DNA of 64,000 nt, from contig CM073325.1 of NCBI GenBank assembly GCA_037043015.1, positions 9,527,001-9,591,000 on the forward strand. Direction: 5' to 3'. Shown piece after piece: positions 25,415-39,300 of the stretch. The position numbers and the translations under genes are program-made. Position 1 is the first letter of the stretch. The number at the start of each line of letters is the position of its first letter. The notes under the pieces were generated by a model, which had not been told where the DNA came from, made no database searches, and saw only the letters and a program-made list of their open reading frames with translations. This stretch comes from Bryum argenteum (taxonomy: Eukaryota; Streptophyta; Bryopsida; Bryales; Bryaceae).

Positions 25415-27451
25415 ATGAGAGAGCATGCGAGGAGACAGCAGCATGAGTCGTCGTCGTCGTGGAATCCAATGCTGCGCCAACAAAGCTCCCGTGCTGTGGC
25501 GAAGCTCGATTCGTACTGGCGGTCCTTGTCTGCAGGCTCCCGGGGATTCTCGCACAAGTCTCGTCATGTGCAGAAGGCGGTGTACAACGTCCGGTTGACG
25601 GTCCTGTGCGGGATTATCACGATCTTGGTGCTGCGAGGGACTATCGGCACAGGGATGTTCTCCAGCGGCGACTCGGAGCCGCCGCCGGCCACTATCGAGC
25701 AGCTGCGGCCCAGGGAGACTGTGCACGAGGTGATCGAAGAGGATCCTCCGATCGACGAAAGCGTTCCGTTTTCTCTTGGTTTGAATATCACCGATTGGGA
25801 TGAGACTCGAGCGGAATGGCTGCGGAATCATCCGGAGATGACCAAGAACAAGTTCGGGAAGGAGCGTGTGTTTCTGATTTCGGGATCTGCTGCGAAGCCG
25901 TGTAAGCATCCCGTTGGTGATCACTTGCTTGTGAAGGGTCTGAAGAACAAGATCGATTACACCAGGTTTGTCAGATTCTTTTTCCATTCAATGCTCCTGA
26001 CAGATCCTCCTGTCTCTCTTGCAGGCCTATTGATTGATTCTCTAGGTCAATGCACTAAACCTTAAACCCTAATTGCTTTTTCACTTCACCGGAGGATATT
26101 CTGTTTCTGAGGTTCACTGTACTTGCACATACATTCATTCTCGATCACTAAGCAAGATGTCGTTCTCATTGTAAGGTAGACTTGCCTTGTAACTGCTTTT
26201 TGTACTTTTAGGTGTCAGCCCCAATTATGCATGTACTTTGATGCCTCCGGTCCAAAATGTCGATGTCAATTGCATGAATTCATAACTTTCACAGTAAGAG
26301 TCAACTTACACTTTTTTTTCTACAGAAAAATATTGATGTATCAAGCCTCTCAGTGTATGCATTATGAATGTCTACATGCATGAAGTAAAACTTTCTGCTT
26401 TGGAGAATTGTTTGTGCACTATCTTGAGTTGACATAATTGAGTGAATTAAGATGCAACCTTTTGGTAGAGCCTTCCTTGCTTTATGCATTTTTACTTTTT
26501 AGTGACACTTTCTTCATTAAATTTCAAGGTCTCAGTGAGGTCTTCCTGACGTCGGTGGGACCTTGTTCATGCACATTCATGAGTGAGTAGGGATCTGTAC
26601 AATCGAAGTGAGGATTCGAGGGACTGACTGTGGCTGGCGATGGTGAATGGATCAGGTTACACGACATCGAGCTCTACTACAGCATGGCAGTGATAGACTA
26701 CCAAATGCAGAGTTTCTGGGTGAAGCATCCAATGATCCGCAAGATAATGCTAACACATCCAGAGGCGGAGTGGATATGGTGGATGGATTCCGACGCCTTC
26801 TTCACGGACATGACATTCGAGATACCGCTCGACAAGTACAAAGACCACAACATGGTACTGCACGGGTTCGAGGAGAAGCTGTACGTCAAGAAATCCTGGC
26901 TAGGGATCAACGCCGGTAGTTTCTTACTTCGAAACTGTCAGTGGTCTCTCGACTTACTAGACGAGTGGACCTCATACGGCCATCCACGAGTAGCCAAACA
27001 AGTCGGAGTCATGCTGAGCGACGAGCTTACAGACCGTCCCGTCTTCGACTCCGACGATCAGTCGGTACTAGCTTACTTGTTAGTCACTCAGAAACAACGA
27101 TGGGCTCCGAAGGTCTTCCTCGAAAACTCGTACTACCTCCACGGGTACTGGGTGATTCTAGTCGACAACTACGAGCGGAACATGCAGAAGTTCAGACCCG
27201 GATATGGTGACGACCGGTGGCCGTTCGTGACCCACTTCGTCGGATGCAAACCGTGTGGAAGTGAAGCTAGTTACGGCATGCAGAGGTGCTTGCAGCAGAT
27301 GGAGCGTGCTTTCAATTTCGGAGATAACCAGATTCTGGAGCATTACGGGTACAATCATCGCGCTTTGAACGGCACCAGGGAGCTCGGCAAGGTGAGGATG
27401 GACTCCGCGGACCCGCTTGGGCTTGGCTTGTCGACTGCCGACTTGGGCTGA
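25415..27451 (+). CDS. XXT: GT34 glycosyltransferase, xyloglucan 6-xylosyltransferase type
   Basis: Two exons, 25415-25965 and 26656-27451, separated by a 690-bp GT-AG intron. The joined protein has 448 residues, close to the usual 450-460 for the family. It is a type II Golgi protein: a basic N-terminus, one membrane anchor at about residues 60-80, a variable stem, then the GT34 catalytic domain. The metal/UDP-sugar motif is WWMDSDAFF (Asp228 and Asp230). Other family blocks are HPEAEWIWW, NAGSFLLRNCQWS, ESDDQ-like DSDDQSVLAYLL, GDDRWPFVTHFVGCKPC and FNFGDNQIL. Known members add alpha-1,6-xylose from UDP-xylose to beta-1,4-glucan chains of xyloglucan. GT34 also includes galactomannan galactosyltransferases; the sequence favours XXT but does not exclude them. 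The splice join gives DYTR-LHDIELYY, matching the family. No defects are seen. Confidence 0.93.
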
Positions 27452-27703
27452 GTGGAGAAAATCCAATGGAAAACACCGAGTGTAGATTATCATTTTCAGC
27501 CGACTGGCGACGGGCTTTCGTTAGCCTTTTGTCATTTTTTTTGCCAGTTCGACGTAGTCGATCCCCTAAAAGTTTAGTTTTGAGCGCCGATTTGGATGAT
27601 ACTGTAGCCACTTTCTTCCTACGCTCGCAGCTCTGGACCTGCCTGCACGATTAGATATCTGGCTCTCTGATTATAAAAATCGGTGTGTGCTCCCTTGATT
27701 CAC

Positions 27704-27709
27704 AATAAA
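27704..27709 (+). terminator. Poly(A) signal of the GT34 gene
   Basis: AATAAA lies 253 bp after the stop codon, the best candidate near-upstream element for this transcript. Confidence 0.5.
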
Positions 27710-27904
27710 GCAATCTGCTGTGAGTTAGCAATCCGCAAAAACTCTGAAAGTGGTCAATCTGATATGTGGGGTTTTCTTCTCGTAAAGTTGAGTTTTGACT
27801 GGGAGCCATTTATGTGTCAATCATTCTTGTTATAATGGGTTGTCAGTCTAAGTGCCGAGAAGTACCATTGCCATGATGAGAACAGAGAACATAAAACTAC
27901 AAAA

Positions 27905-28495
27905 GGGATCAGTGTAAAGCACCACCTATTGTGCATTTAAGGAAAAGTGAGGGAATCTAAGGTAGAGGCACCTATAACCGACCACTTAAGGATTTTAGCA
28001 CATGAAATTAAGGTATATATATTTTTTAGAATTTTTTATGTGTGCAAACGTAAGGTTTTTGTTGAATGCAAAAGGTTTCGTGATTTTATTTACATTATTC
28101 AAATAGTTATGAATTGTTTAAAGTGAAAAGTTGCTTGGAACCTTAAGTCGATCACATGCTCAAATATACAAACGAGGTACGAGGTTTTTTCAAAATCTAG
28201 GAATTGGGCTTGATTGGTTATGGGTCCGCGGTCGGGAATGGGTCCCTTTACCTTACATACTTGGAGTGAGAAATGAGTGGGTGACTATATTTCAGGGATA
28301 AGCAATAGGAAAAGACGAGCTTTCCCTATTTTTTCGGTTTTATAAAACACGCACATAATTAAATACAAATTTTGGAAATAGGAGGGCACTTTAAATATGT
28401 ATGCATAAGGTACATGCAAGGGAGGTTAGATCTTTATAAAGGCAAGAATCTTAAGTGCCCGCCCTTAGGTAGGTGGTTTCACCTTATTAGTGTTC
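27905..28495. mobile_element. Possible MITE with imperfect inverted ends
   Basis: The left end CAGTGTAAAGCACCACCTA and the reverse complement of the right end, CACTAATAAGGTGAAACCAC, are alike. Further inside, ccacttaaggatt pairs with gaatcttaagtgcc. No coding capacity. The target duplication is unclear. Confidence 0.35.
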
Positions 28496-29369
28496 CTGGA
28501 GGGAAGGATATGGGAGAGTGGTGGATTTTAATTTAATGATTTGAAATTCCAAGGAGTAGGTTCCAAGAGTGATTTGGGGCTGCAGATCCCATTTCTGAAT
28601 TCAATAACACTAAATAATAGGGCTACGGGGTGAAAAGTGAAATTGACAAAATTTTGGGAAAAAATAAATAAAAAACTCCATTGGTTGGTGGAGCTCTAGG
28701 ACAAGCTCGGAGGCGAGAATACAATGATTTCTTCCTAAGGTGAACATGCCTATTTGCTAGCGATTCTTCATTTGTGAACTTTGGAGAGTAATAATAATTG
28801 ACTAAGAATTTTCATGTGTGTCAAAGGCAATGCAAACTCGTAGCAAGAGATGTGTGATACTCCTCACTCTTGAGGTCTTAAGAGTTAGGCACTATCTTTT
28901 CAAGAAAGTGGAAGCATGCCTAAATCAAAGATGTGATAAAAGAATAGACTTGTAAATACCAAATCCCATTAGTCATTATGCCTCAAGAAGAAAGAACTGC
29001 TGCACATTTTGTGAAAAATGTGTATGAAAGTACTTTGAGCAGGTTTATTTCATTCACGATAATCCTCATGATCTCACTCTCATGGAAGATGGAGCTCTTC
29101 TTTATGGAGGTAAGTTGGCAGAGAATTGGAGACTAGCTTTTGACATGAAGAAGTTGATCTACAAACTCACCTGATCTAAATTTAATTGAGAACATTTGGA
29201 AGATACTCAAAGATTGGCTTCGTTACCATAGAATGCCACCAAAGAAACAAGAATTGATAGAATACATTCAAAAATAATGGGATGATTTTCTCTAAGAGCA
29301 ATGGAAATGCCTCATTTCAACTATGCCCAATCGTATTAAAGTAGCGATCTCAGCTAGTATGTTTCAATG

Positions 29370-29464
29370 CTCAAACAAGCCCCTCGGGGTTCGAACTCGG
29401 ACCAACACAATTACAGACGTCCCACGCCTCAACCACCCTAGGACTGCACGGCTTGGTGACCACG
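29370..29464 (-). mobile_element. tRNA-derived SINE-like head
   Basis: On the minus strand, an A box TGGTTGAGGCG (29425-29435) fits the Pol III consensus exactly. A B box GAGTTCGAACC (29388-29398) follows at tRNA-like spacing. Flanking bases do not form a 7-bp acceptor stem, so this is not an intact tRNA gene. It is more likely the tRNA-related head of a SINE inserted in the mariner remnant. Confidence 0.5.
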
Positions 29465-29719
29465 AACCCACCTAAATCCCATTAAAACACCTATTGCATT
29501 GCCAAAACACTCGCACCCTCAGTAGTTCCATCTTGGTTACTTTAGTTTAGTTTTCTCTTGGTTACTATAGTTTAGTTCAGTTTCGTATATAGTTTAGTGT
29601 CTATTCCCGCAAGGGGTGAGTAGTTATGTTCTATTACCTTTTTGTCCTGTGGCCATAAAGGTAAAGACATTACGAACAGACGCTGTATTCACGCCAATCT
29701 TCGATTTGAAGGTTGGAGT

Positions 29720-29724
<5 letters not shown>

Positions 29725-29783
<59 letters not shown>
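29725..29783. repeat. (TA)n microsatellite
   Basis: About 29 uninterrupted TA dinucleotides. Confidence 0.95.
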
Positions 29784-29785
<2 letters not shown>

Positions 29786-29829
29786 CAATGTATGTACTTT
29801 CAGAAATGGGATCTGCAACCCCAAATCAA

Positions 29830-30367
29830 GTTTCAATGTATGTATTTTTGTAATAATGAAGTAGACTTCACTGGCATTCCAACCCAATTTGAAATTCCAA
29901 AATCCGACAAATTTTGAGCAAGTTATTGCATTCCAAAGTTTCGAAATTTTTTCAGTGTCCTGCACTGCGGCCAGAATTCGTAAGCAATCTGTACCCCACT
30001 GTACAAACACTGTTAAATGATCAAATATTGTACTTTGAAACGAAGTAAAGTTAACATACTCATCTCATCAGACAATGGAGGCACCACAACTGACATTCCC
30101 TACAAAACACCCCAGCTTCAACAAGACCAAGTGCTATCAAGCCAAAATCCGATAAGTATGCCTGCAGATCCAGAGTTGAAAGAGTTTATGCCATTTAGAC
30201 ACAAGTTTATAAAATGAAGAATGTTCCAAAAAGAAGAAAAATGCTCAAGAATCCAAAGACAGCATCAACACACTCTGCGAAAAATTCCAACATGGAACGC
30301 TAAGCAAGAAGAGGTTCCCGCGACACCGCCCAAAGGGCAACCTACACAAGAACCAATTCCCATGATG
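29830..30367. other. Unassigned sequence and 3' flank of PIE1 copy A
   Basis: No gene seen. The part next to 30367 must contain the 3' UTR of the minus-strand PIE1 copy. It shows no similarity to the 3' flank of the other copy after about 62535, so the palindrome ends here. Confidence 0.5.
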
Positions 30368-33300
30368 CTAATCTACTGGCGGCGTTCCACTGCCCTTAAA
30401 CCGAGCACCGGATCCAAGAGACAGCCCCATTCCGGGGTTGACCGGAGAGTCCGGGCTTGCAAGCGGTCGTGCTCCCACCCCCAACGCTGATCCACTTTGC
30501 TGCGATTGCTGGCCACCAACAGCAACTGGAATGCAGTCCGATCCTGCAGCCCCACCGCGAGATGACGACGATACTCCTCGTGACAGAACCTGAGACATCA
30601 CAGACGCCTCCGGATCCAATCCGAGTGGAACGGATCCCGCGCCTCCCAGTCGGAGCACCGGACTCAAAACCTCGCTTCTCACGTGATTGCTCACACCCGC
30701 CGCCTGCTGCTGCGTCCGCATCATCCACGCCGGCGTCTGTCCACGCTGTTCCCTCTCCGACCCGTCCCTCCCCAACGCCTGCCCCCGCCCCACCGAAGCC
30801 GACGACAAACCCCTCACCATGCCTCGCCCTGCACCTGCCTGACCTGCAGGAGAGCTCCCCAACCCCGCATGCTTCTGTCGCCCCGGCTCTGCAAACGACA
30901 GAGACCCCACGTCTGCGCTGAACTCCATATCCTCGTTCATCGGACCCACCGCCCAATCGCCTCCTGCGGGAACCCACTGCACTTCAGACAGCAGGTCTGC
31001 ACCCGACGACCCGCTCAGCCGGCTCATCAGCTCATGCTGCACCCCTGCCTCGTAACCTCGAGACGCTCCGGCCCTCGGCTCCTCCGTGGCCCTCTTCAAT
31101 CTCCCCAACCCTGCTGCCGCTCCTCCCGAACGACCCGCTTCCACTCTCCTGCCTGCCGCCACCCCCACGATCGTCACGTCATCGTCGCTCGACTCGTGTA
31201 GCTCTATCCCCCTCCCGCGAGACGCATCCATTCCGCCACTTCCACCCCTCCCCCCTCCACCCGCTGACGACGTGCTTCTGCTCCCTGCGTTGATCGGACC
31301 ACCTCCACGACCACTGCCTGATCCAGCATTCGTCGCCAGCCCCGTCAATGAGAACTTTATCGATGCCTTGCTACCCATCTTCTGTCCTGCTGCTGTTGTG
31401 GACCCGCCGCCTGTTCCCACTCCAAGCCCGCTCCTCTCGCCATTCATCGACGATTTGGAACCAGCAACAGCGACGTCCACCTGCCTCACGTTCAGGTTCA
31501 CTCTTCCCGCACCACCCGGCGATTCCACCATATCACCACTCTCCGGGTTCTTCGGATGTTTCACCACGATCTTCCCCGCAAACGACTTCTTCTTTGCCCC
31601 TGCTCCTTCCGATTTCTTCTCCTTCCCATTCGCTTCGTCCCCATCGCCCCGAGGAACGTTACCCTCCTCTCCGTCACCTCCCGCCGCAGGACTTCCCCCC
31701 TCGCCTGTGCCACCCACCTGCCCCTTCTTCGCCTCCGACTTCGATGTCTTCGCCACTTTCGCCTTCGGCGGTTTGCTTGGGTCCGCTGCCGGCCTCTTCT
31801 TGCCCGCCACTCTCCCTTTCGAAGGCACGTGCAGCCCCAACACGCCCGTCCCTGACCCCCCCGCCGCCGCCCAATCACGCAACGCTCCATCCCACCCGAT
31901 CTTCGTCGCGAACCTGCAATGCCCCACCCACACCATATCGTCACCGTACACCCATCACCAAGCACACAACGTCACTCATCATGCAACAACCGCCCGTCAG
32001 CCCACCACCACACCACTCCCCCGCCCCACAACAAAACCACGGATCTAATCACAGACATGTCACCACCACTCTCACCACCACCTCATACCAACCAATCCCC
32101 ACTCCCTCGCCGCCCAACATCCACCATACATCACGACCACCATCACGCACCTGAACCGGTTCTCCACCAGCATCTCTGCCGGCTTTCGTACGCCCTTCGG
32201 CCCGGGACGGGCCGGAGCCCATGCTGACGCCCATCCCAGCAATTCCTCCACACCCAATGCCACCGCTGCGCTCTCCGTCTGCGCTCCAACCTCGCCTTCC
32301 GTCGCAATCGAATCCCCGTACTCGCCGGATCCCACCAGGAACTGCGTCACGCTGAACCCCCGGTTCTCGCCCAATACGCCCGCATTCTTCCCAGCTTGCT
32401 CCTTCGCTCCCGCTTTCGGTGATGGTGATGGGCCTTCCTTCTCACCACCTCTGCTCTCAGTCCCCGCTTGTAATAATGCGGCCTCCACTTCGCGACACGA
32501 CGGCTTCCCGCTTGCCATCTTGCTCGCTGGCGCTTGCGACTTCCGCAGATTTCGAAGCTCCACGAAACTCTTCCCACCTGGCCCGCTCCTCCCGCCCACC
32601 CGCTGCAACTCCTCCAACGTCTGCACCACGCTGCGACCCTCCAACCCCTTCACTGCCGCTAAAACCGCCACAAAGTGCCGCTGCAGCAGGAACTCCTCGT
32701 CCGGCAGCTGCAACACTGCATCCAGAAGCCGCTTCGTATGTTCCTGCAACGCAACCACACGCCAACACCATCAGCCACCACCCCTCCACATACTATCACT
32801 CCATCCTCCCACCGCTCAGCGGCCCCGCCTACCTCCGTCACTCGAAGCTGTGCATTCGTCGCAGCGCTCAGGGCGCTCTTCTCGCTCGTAGGATCCCCGC
32901 TCGCCGCTGCCGCATTCTGCGCTAGCAGCTGACGGAATCTCTCCCTGCAGTGAACCGGGTGTCTGTGTCGCCCCCTGTACACGCCTCCGTCCGCACCCCC
33001 CGCCAACGCATCGCTCGCCAGCGCCCAGTTGCCCCCGTACTCGTGCACCACTGCGCACAGCACCGCGTCCTCCGCGTGCGTCCACGCTGACGCCGCCGGA
33101 AGATGCTCCGCCGACCGAACGCTGTCCTTCTTCCGTTCCTTCTCCAGCATCACCAGAGGTCCCTTCTTCACAGGTACTCCCGAGATCGTCAGCCTCCTCC
33201 CTTCTCCTTCCCCGCGCTCGCGCCATGCCCACCGCCGCCTGCCTCCCCGCCCCCGAAGACTTCTGCTCGCTCGAGATGCCGAATATCGTTCTGAAAAGAC

Positions 33301-36300
33301 TCGCCTCCAAACTCCTCGACTTCCCTTTGCCCTGCACAAAACCCCACCACCACTCCAATTCAGTGCCACACTCCACGCGCCCACACAACCAACTCACTCC
33401 AGTCCAGCAACCCACTCCCCTACTCGTTACGTCCTACAAAACTACGCTGCACGCCCTCCACCTGCCTCTCACCCCATCCTCATTCACGCCTCCCTCACCA
33501 CTCAATACCCCCTCCGCTCATCCGCCCAAATCCGACCTCACTACTACACCACCACCCCTTCCTCGCTCCCTTACCAGCTGATCCCTCTTCAACTTCTTCG
33601 CATGCTTCTCCGCCGACGCTTCTTCCTCCAGCAACCGAGGTGCCTTCCGCTTCCTCTGCGACGGGCTCCGATGCGGTAGCCCCATCATGTCCAAATGCAC
33701 ATAAGATGGGTCCTCGCCCCTGCCCACCTCGTACTCCTCTCCCACATTCTCGTCTTCTGTATCCGACATCAGCGAACCCTCCGTCAGAGACTTGAACTTC
33801 GCCTTCTTCAACTTCTTCTTCCCCCGGTACTTCGGACCGAAGTTCTCCCCGCCTCTCACCGTCGCAGCAGCTGCCGCCAATGCCCTGCTCCTCGCACACA
33901 CAACAACGTCAACATCAATATCCCTCACACTTTCTTCCTCACTTTCACCCCAACGTCCCCAAAAAAGACGCCACAGCATCATCCCAAGCCCCCACTCCCA
34001 ACCAACTCCGATAACCACCATTCACCCGATACCCATCCAACCGTTACCGACAAACTCCATCGGTCGCCAACTACCCACAGCATCAAACATCACCCACATT
34101 ACAAACACCTCAGACCCAACTGGACCCTCACCTGTCGGCATCGCGCATTTCTTCCTCCATTGCTTCCCATTCCAGCTGCTTTTGTTCCTGCTCAGTGCCC
34201 ACTTCGTCAGAATCATCACCCGCCACTCCGCCTCCAGCTACTACTCTCCACTGCAACACAACAACCATCTACCACCACCCTCACCGTCCCGCCACATCCC
34301 ACCTTGCCTACCAACACTCAAACGGCTACTATCCTTCCCAACCAGGCGTTCACCATCTACCACACGAATCTCTCCTCTCGCCTCAACTCATCAATCAACA
34401 CTCCACCAAACAACCAGACTTCCTACACCCCGACTCCCATGCTCACAACCACGAACCTGCTGCTGCGCCAGAATGTCCACTTGCTGCCGATACGCCTCGT
34501 CGGCTAACGCTATGTCCCAAGCTGCACAACATTCAACACACTCACTCATTACATTCGCACCTCCATCTCCTTCACTCCACCACCACACCAACCATCGCAG
34601 CGTTCACTATCACCAACACCAGCATCTCCACATGTACATCACTACTCTACCTCATGCACCTCACCCTAAACCCACAAACACCTTCCTCTCAGCCTACAAC
34701 CAAATTCATGCACCATGCCCAATGACCCCCCATTTGCAACACCCGCCGCCTCCTACCCATTTCAAACCACCACACCACACCAACTCGACCGACTTGCTGA
34801 CCCTCGTGCCACTCTCTGCCTACTGCACAACCCCGCCATATTCTATTCCCCCGCCTCTAATCACCCACCCATTCCTCAACCACAAACTTCCCAACCACTC
34901 CAAACGCACAGACACCACGTACTCTCGTAAAACAATGGCTCGTTGTCCTCGTCGATCTCCGCTTCCTGCTCCTCTTTCAGCTTCTCCAGCTGATCCAACT
35001 CCCATTCCTTCTCCTCGAATGCCACCTGTGCTGCCACCGCCAGATTGTCCACCCGCGGATCCCACACCTCCAGAAACCTCATCGCGTACCGCTCCACTGG
35101 ACGCAGTTGGTCCTCGAACGACCCGCTCCCTCCCCCGCTTGCCGCCGCCGCCGCTGCCATCTGCCGCACGTCCGCTAGCATGTCCATCTCCTCGTCCGCG
35201 TCCGTCGCCAGCATCGCACTCTCCCCCAGCGCCATCTCCTCTCCTGCTGCTACCACCACCGCCCTCCCCTCATCCACCGGCCCCTCTGCTCCCGCCCCTC
35301 CTACGACCGCCACACCCGCCTCGCCCCCTGCCCTCCCGCTCCTCCCGTTCTCGTCCAACTCGTCCGCCAGATCCTCATCGTCCAGATTCCCCGCCACCAC
35401 CTCCTCCGTGAACTCCTGGTTCTCCGCTGCTTCTTCCTGCTCCACTCGTTTCATCGCCATGTAGTCCGCCTCGTCCTCCGCGTTCCGCAGTGCGGCTTCC
35501 ACCTCCGCGCTCGACGGCTCCTTCGCCGACGAACCGTCTGGAGTTCCAGCGCCCGACCCCCTCCCACACCACCGCCCGCCCCCGCCCTCTTCTCGCCCAC
35601 CTTCACCCCCTTCAGCCCCGAAAACAGCTCCATCGGGTCCAGCTTCTTGAAGAACTCCGTGTTGTAGCTCCCGCTCTGGATCACCAGGTCGTCCAAAATC
35701 CGCTTCTGGTTCGCCTTCTTCAGAATGTTCTCCTCGATCGTGCTCTCGCTGATCAGCCGGTAGATGTGCACCTCCCGCGTCTGCCCGATCCGGTGGCACC
35801 TGTCCTGCGCCTGCAAATCCATCGCCGGATTCCAGTCGCTGTCGTAGAAGATCACCGTGTCCGCGCCCACCAGGTTGATCCCCACGCCCCCGCTCCGCGT
35901 CGACAGTATGAACAAAAATATCTTCGGGTTCGTGTTGAACCGCTGCATCAATATCTGCCGCTGCTCCGGCTTCGTCGACCCGTCCAGCCGCATGTACGTG
36001 TACCCGTACAGGTTGATGAACGACTCCAGCACGTCCAACATCTTCGTCATCTGCGTGAAGATCAGCGCCCTGTGCCCCTCCGACTTCAGCCTCCGCAGCA
36101 GCACCGCCAGCTCCTGCAGCTTCCCGCAGTCGAACTGCAGCAGCCTCCGGTCCGGGAAGAACAGCTGCCGCCGCACCACCACCGGCCGCAGCGGTACCAG
36201 CATCCTGCTCGCCTCCTGCACCACCTCCTCCGACACCCACGGCCGCACCGCCCGCCCCCCGCCCGCACCGCTGCTGCACCACGCCACCGGCGCCGGGGCC

Positions 36301-39300
36301 CGAGCTGCCGGGATCGCGAACATGAACGCCGTCACCACGTCCATCACCCGCTCGCACCGCGTCATCGGCAGCTGCACCATCTCCGACAGCACGCTCGAAA
36401 ACTCCAGGTACTGCCCCGCCCGACCCTCCGCCCTGTGCACCGAGTCCACCGCATGCCGCACCTCCAACCTCTTCAGCATGTCCGCCCCGTACACCGGTCG
36501 CTGCCCGCACCGCGCCTCGTTCACCGCCCACAGCGCCAGCACCCGCTCCCTCCTCCGCCTCTCCCTCTCCTCCCGCAGCGCCCCCTGCACCTCCTCGATC
36601 AGCCCCCGCACCTCCCGGCTCCCCCTCCGCCCCCACTCCTCCTGCTTCCAACTGTCCTCGCCCGTGCTCGCCAGCTCCACGATCAGCGGCCCCGGCGTCT
36701 TCCGAGCCGCCACCTCCTCCGCCTCCCACTTGCTCATCCTCCCCTCCAGCCCCCCGAACACCAGATTCAGCGCCCCCATGTCCACCGACTCCAGCGGCCC
36801 CCTCTCCATCGCCGAGCACGCCGCCGAGCTCAGATGCATCTCGATCCCCACCATGTCGAACGACGACACGATCGGACGCCCCTCGAACAGGTCCGGGTGG
36901 TTGCACACCTTCCGCAGCTGCATCAGCACGTTGATCAGTCCCAGAAAGTTCCCGCTCGACAGCGTCGCCTGCGTGTCCGAGCTCGCCATGAAGTCCTCGT
37001 ACAGGTTCCGCTGCCGCTTCGACAGCCGGCACCGTATCACGTGCTCGAACTTCCCCGGCAGCTGCTTCTCCACGTCCTTCTTCAGACGCCGCAGCAGAAA
37101 CGGCCGCAGCACGTTGTGCAGCCGGTCCACCAGCTCCTTGTTCACCTGAAACCCAAACCACCATGTCACCTCAACATTCCACTCATCGCGCACCTCCCCA
37201 CTCGCTTACTTTGTCCAACACATACCTGGTCCTGCCCCTCCACCATCCCCGTTATCGGATTCGAAAACCAGTCCCGGAACTCCTGATGCGACTGGAACAC
37301 GTGAGGCATCAGAAAGTGCATCAGCGACCACAGCTCCATCAGGTCGTTCTGCAGCGGAGTCCCCGTCAGCAGAATCCGCCGCTTCGAGTTGAAGTTCAGC
37401 AGCGTCTGCCATCTCTGCGACTTCCAGTTCTTTATCAGATGCGCCTCGTCCAGTATCAGGTACTTCCACTTCTTCCGCTTGAATGCCTTCGCGTCCTGGA
37501 TCACCAGCCGGTACGTCGTGATGCACACGTGGAACGAGTTCCCTCGCGACCATCCCTGCCGCTTCACTTTCCTCTCCTTCGCACTCCCGAAGTACGTCAA
37601 AATCTTGAATGCCGGGCACCACTTCATGAACTCCGTCTCCCAGTTCAGCATCACGCTCGTCGGCACCACGATCAGATGCGGCCCCCATATCCCCTTCTCA
37701 CACGCCAAATGCGCCAACAGCGCGATCGTCATGATCGTCTTCCCCAGCCCCATCTCGTCCGCCAATATCCCGTTCAGCCGCTTCTCGTACATCGTCACCA
37801 GCCAGTCCAGCCCGATGTGCTGGTACTCCCGCAGCGAATGCTTCAGCAGAAACGGCAGCTTTGTCTTCACCTTCGTCGTCGAAAACGTGTACCCCGTCGG
37901 TTGCGCCGACTGGGCCGCAGCCGCGAAATCCGCCAGCCTGTCCTCGCTCTTCTTCTCCGCTTCTACTTCTGCTCCTGCTCTGCCGCCACCCTCCTCCTTC
38001 GCATTCACACCCTCTTCGCTGCCGCCTTCCGTCACGCCTCCCGTGCCATCCACGGTCTCCCGACTTCCCCCACCGTCGCCCATGCTCGCCTCTCCCACCG
38101 CGCTCTCCACAATGCCCGCGCCTGACGCACCACCACTCGACGCGCCACCCGCCTCCGACTCCACGCCCACACCACCACCGCACGCTTCTCCCTCCTCTAC
38201 TTTCCCCACGGCGCCCCCTTCCGACCCACTCCCACTACTCCCGCTGCGATGCCTCATCACCGTGCGATTGCCTCGCTGTCTCGCCGCATCTCTCACCTTT
38301 GCCACTGCCGCGGCCGTCTCGGCATCCCCCTCATCTCCCCCTCCCAGCAGCATACTTGTCGATGACACATCCTCCGAGCACCCTGCTCCGGATAGCCCGT
38401 ACCTCCTCAACTTCTGCGCCGAAGAATGCACCACCCTTCCATGTACGTCCATCTACCATGTCCCACAACACACCATGCACCCACACAACATCAACAACAC
38501 CAACCAACAAACCACCCCAACTCACTACAGCAACCTACACACCAATACAAGCAACCAAAAACACGCAACTCCCCACTCCTTGCTCCGCCCCCGTCTCCTT
38601 ACAACTGCAAACGCCAACCACCCCCTACTCCCAGCATTCCCTACCACCCAGAGACCCCACCTTCACACTCGCACCCACGTCGTCGCTCTCCAACTTCGCC
38701 TCCACAATCTCTTCCTTCACCTCCACCGTGTTTATCACCTTGGCACCACCATCCGTCCCACTCACCAACACGCTTCCGTGCTCCCGCCCGCTCGTGCTCG
38801 GTTCCCCCATCCGCTCCCGCACCTCTGCTTCCTCATCCATCTCATCGCCGTCGCTGCCACTTCCACTCGTGCCAGCTTCACTCGTCCGATCCCGCCGATC
38901 CTCCCACACCTCCTCGTCCTCCTCTCCACCATCCCGCATATCCTGTTTCCCAACACGTTCATCCGACATCCATCAGTAACGCCAACCCCCAACCACCCTT
39001 TCCCACTCCGCATCCAGAACAACCCCACACTCCATCCGTGAAACAACCACTGCAGCATTACCAGCGCCTCATGCCACACTTACTCCTACACCCTGCCTAC
39101 TCCCACAAACTACCAAGCTCCTTTCCCACTTCACACATCCACTGTAACTTTCATTTACACCCCTCTAACCGCCAACAGCACCTCCACGGAACATCCACTA
39201 CCTCGAATCTGATCACCTTGCCGACCCTTCCAGCGCTATCACATCAGACAATCACACCATATCACCCACACATGTCACAACCCACTGCCCCCAACACACC

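Larger units (their letters stand above)
28571..29827 (+). mobile_element. Decayed Tc1/mariner element with 29-bp inverted ends
   Basis: 28571-28599 and 29799-29827 are reverse complements at 28 of 29 positions. Between them, on the plus strand, lie remnants of a DDE transposase: LTLMEDGALLYGG, then after a frame change near 29160 the motif SPDLNLIENIWKILKDW. That downstream part (about 29164-29360) holds two in-frame stops, after EYIQK and after WDDFL. About 1.26 kb between ends fits a mariner. A tRNA-like SINE and a TA microsatellite lie inside. Clearly inactive. Confidence 0.6.

Noticed and set aside
29370-29464. A functional tRNA gene on the minus strand
   Set aside because: The A and B boxes are good, but no acceptor stem forms, and it lies inside a dead transposon; a SINE head fits better.
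33792-35411. Long open frames antisense to PIE1 in both arms (also about 38426-39961, 52967-54490, 57450-59123), rich in Pro, His, Ser and Thr
   Set aside because: They run opposite to GT-AG spliced PIE1 exons and across its introns. They exist because the sense strand is G+T rich, which removes stop codons from the C+A rich antisense strand. No known domain.
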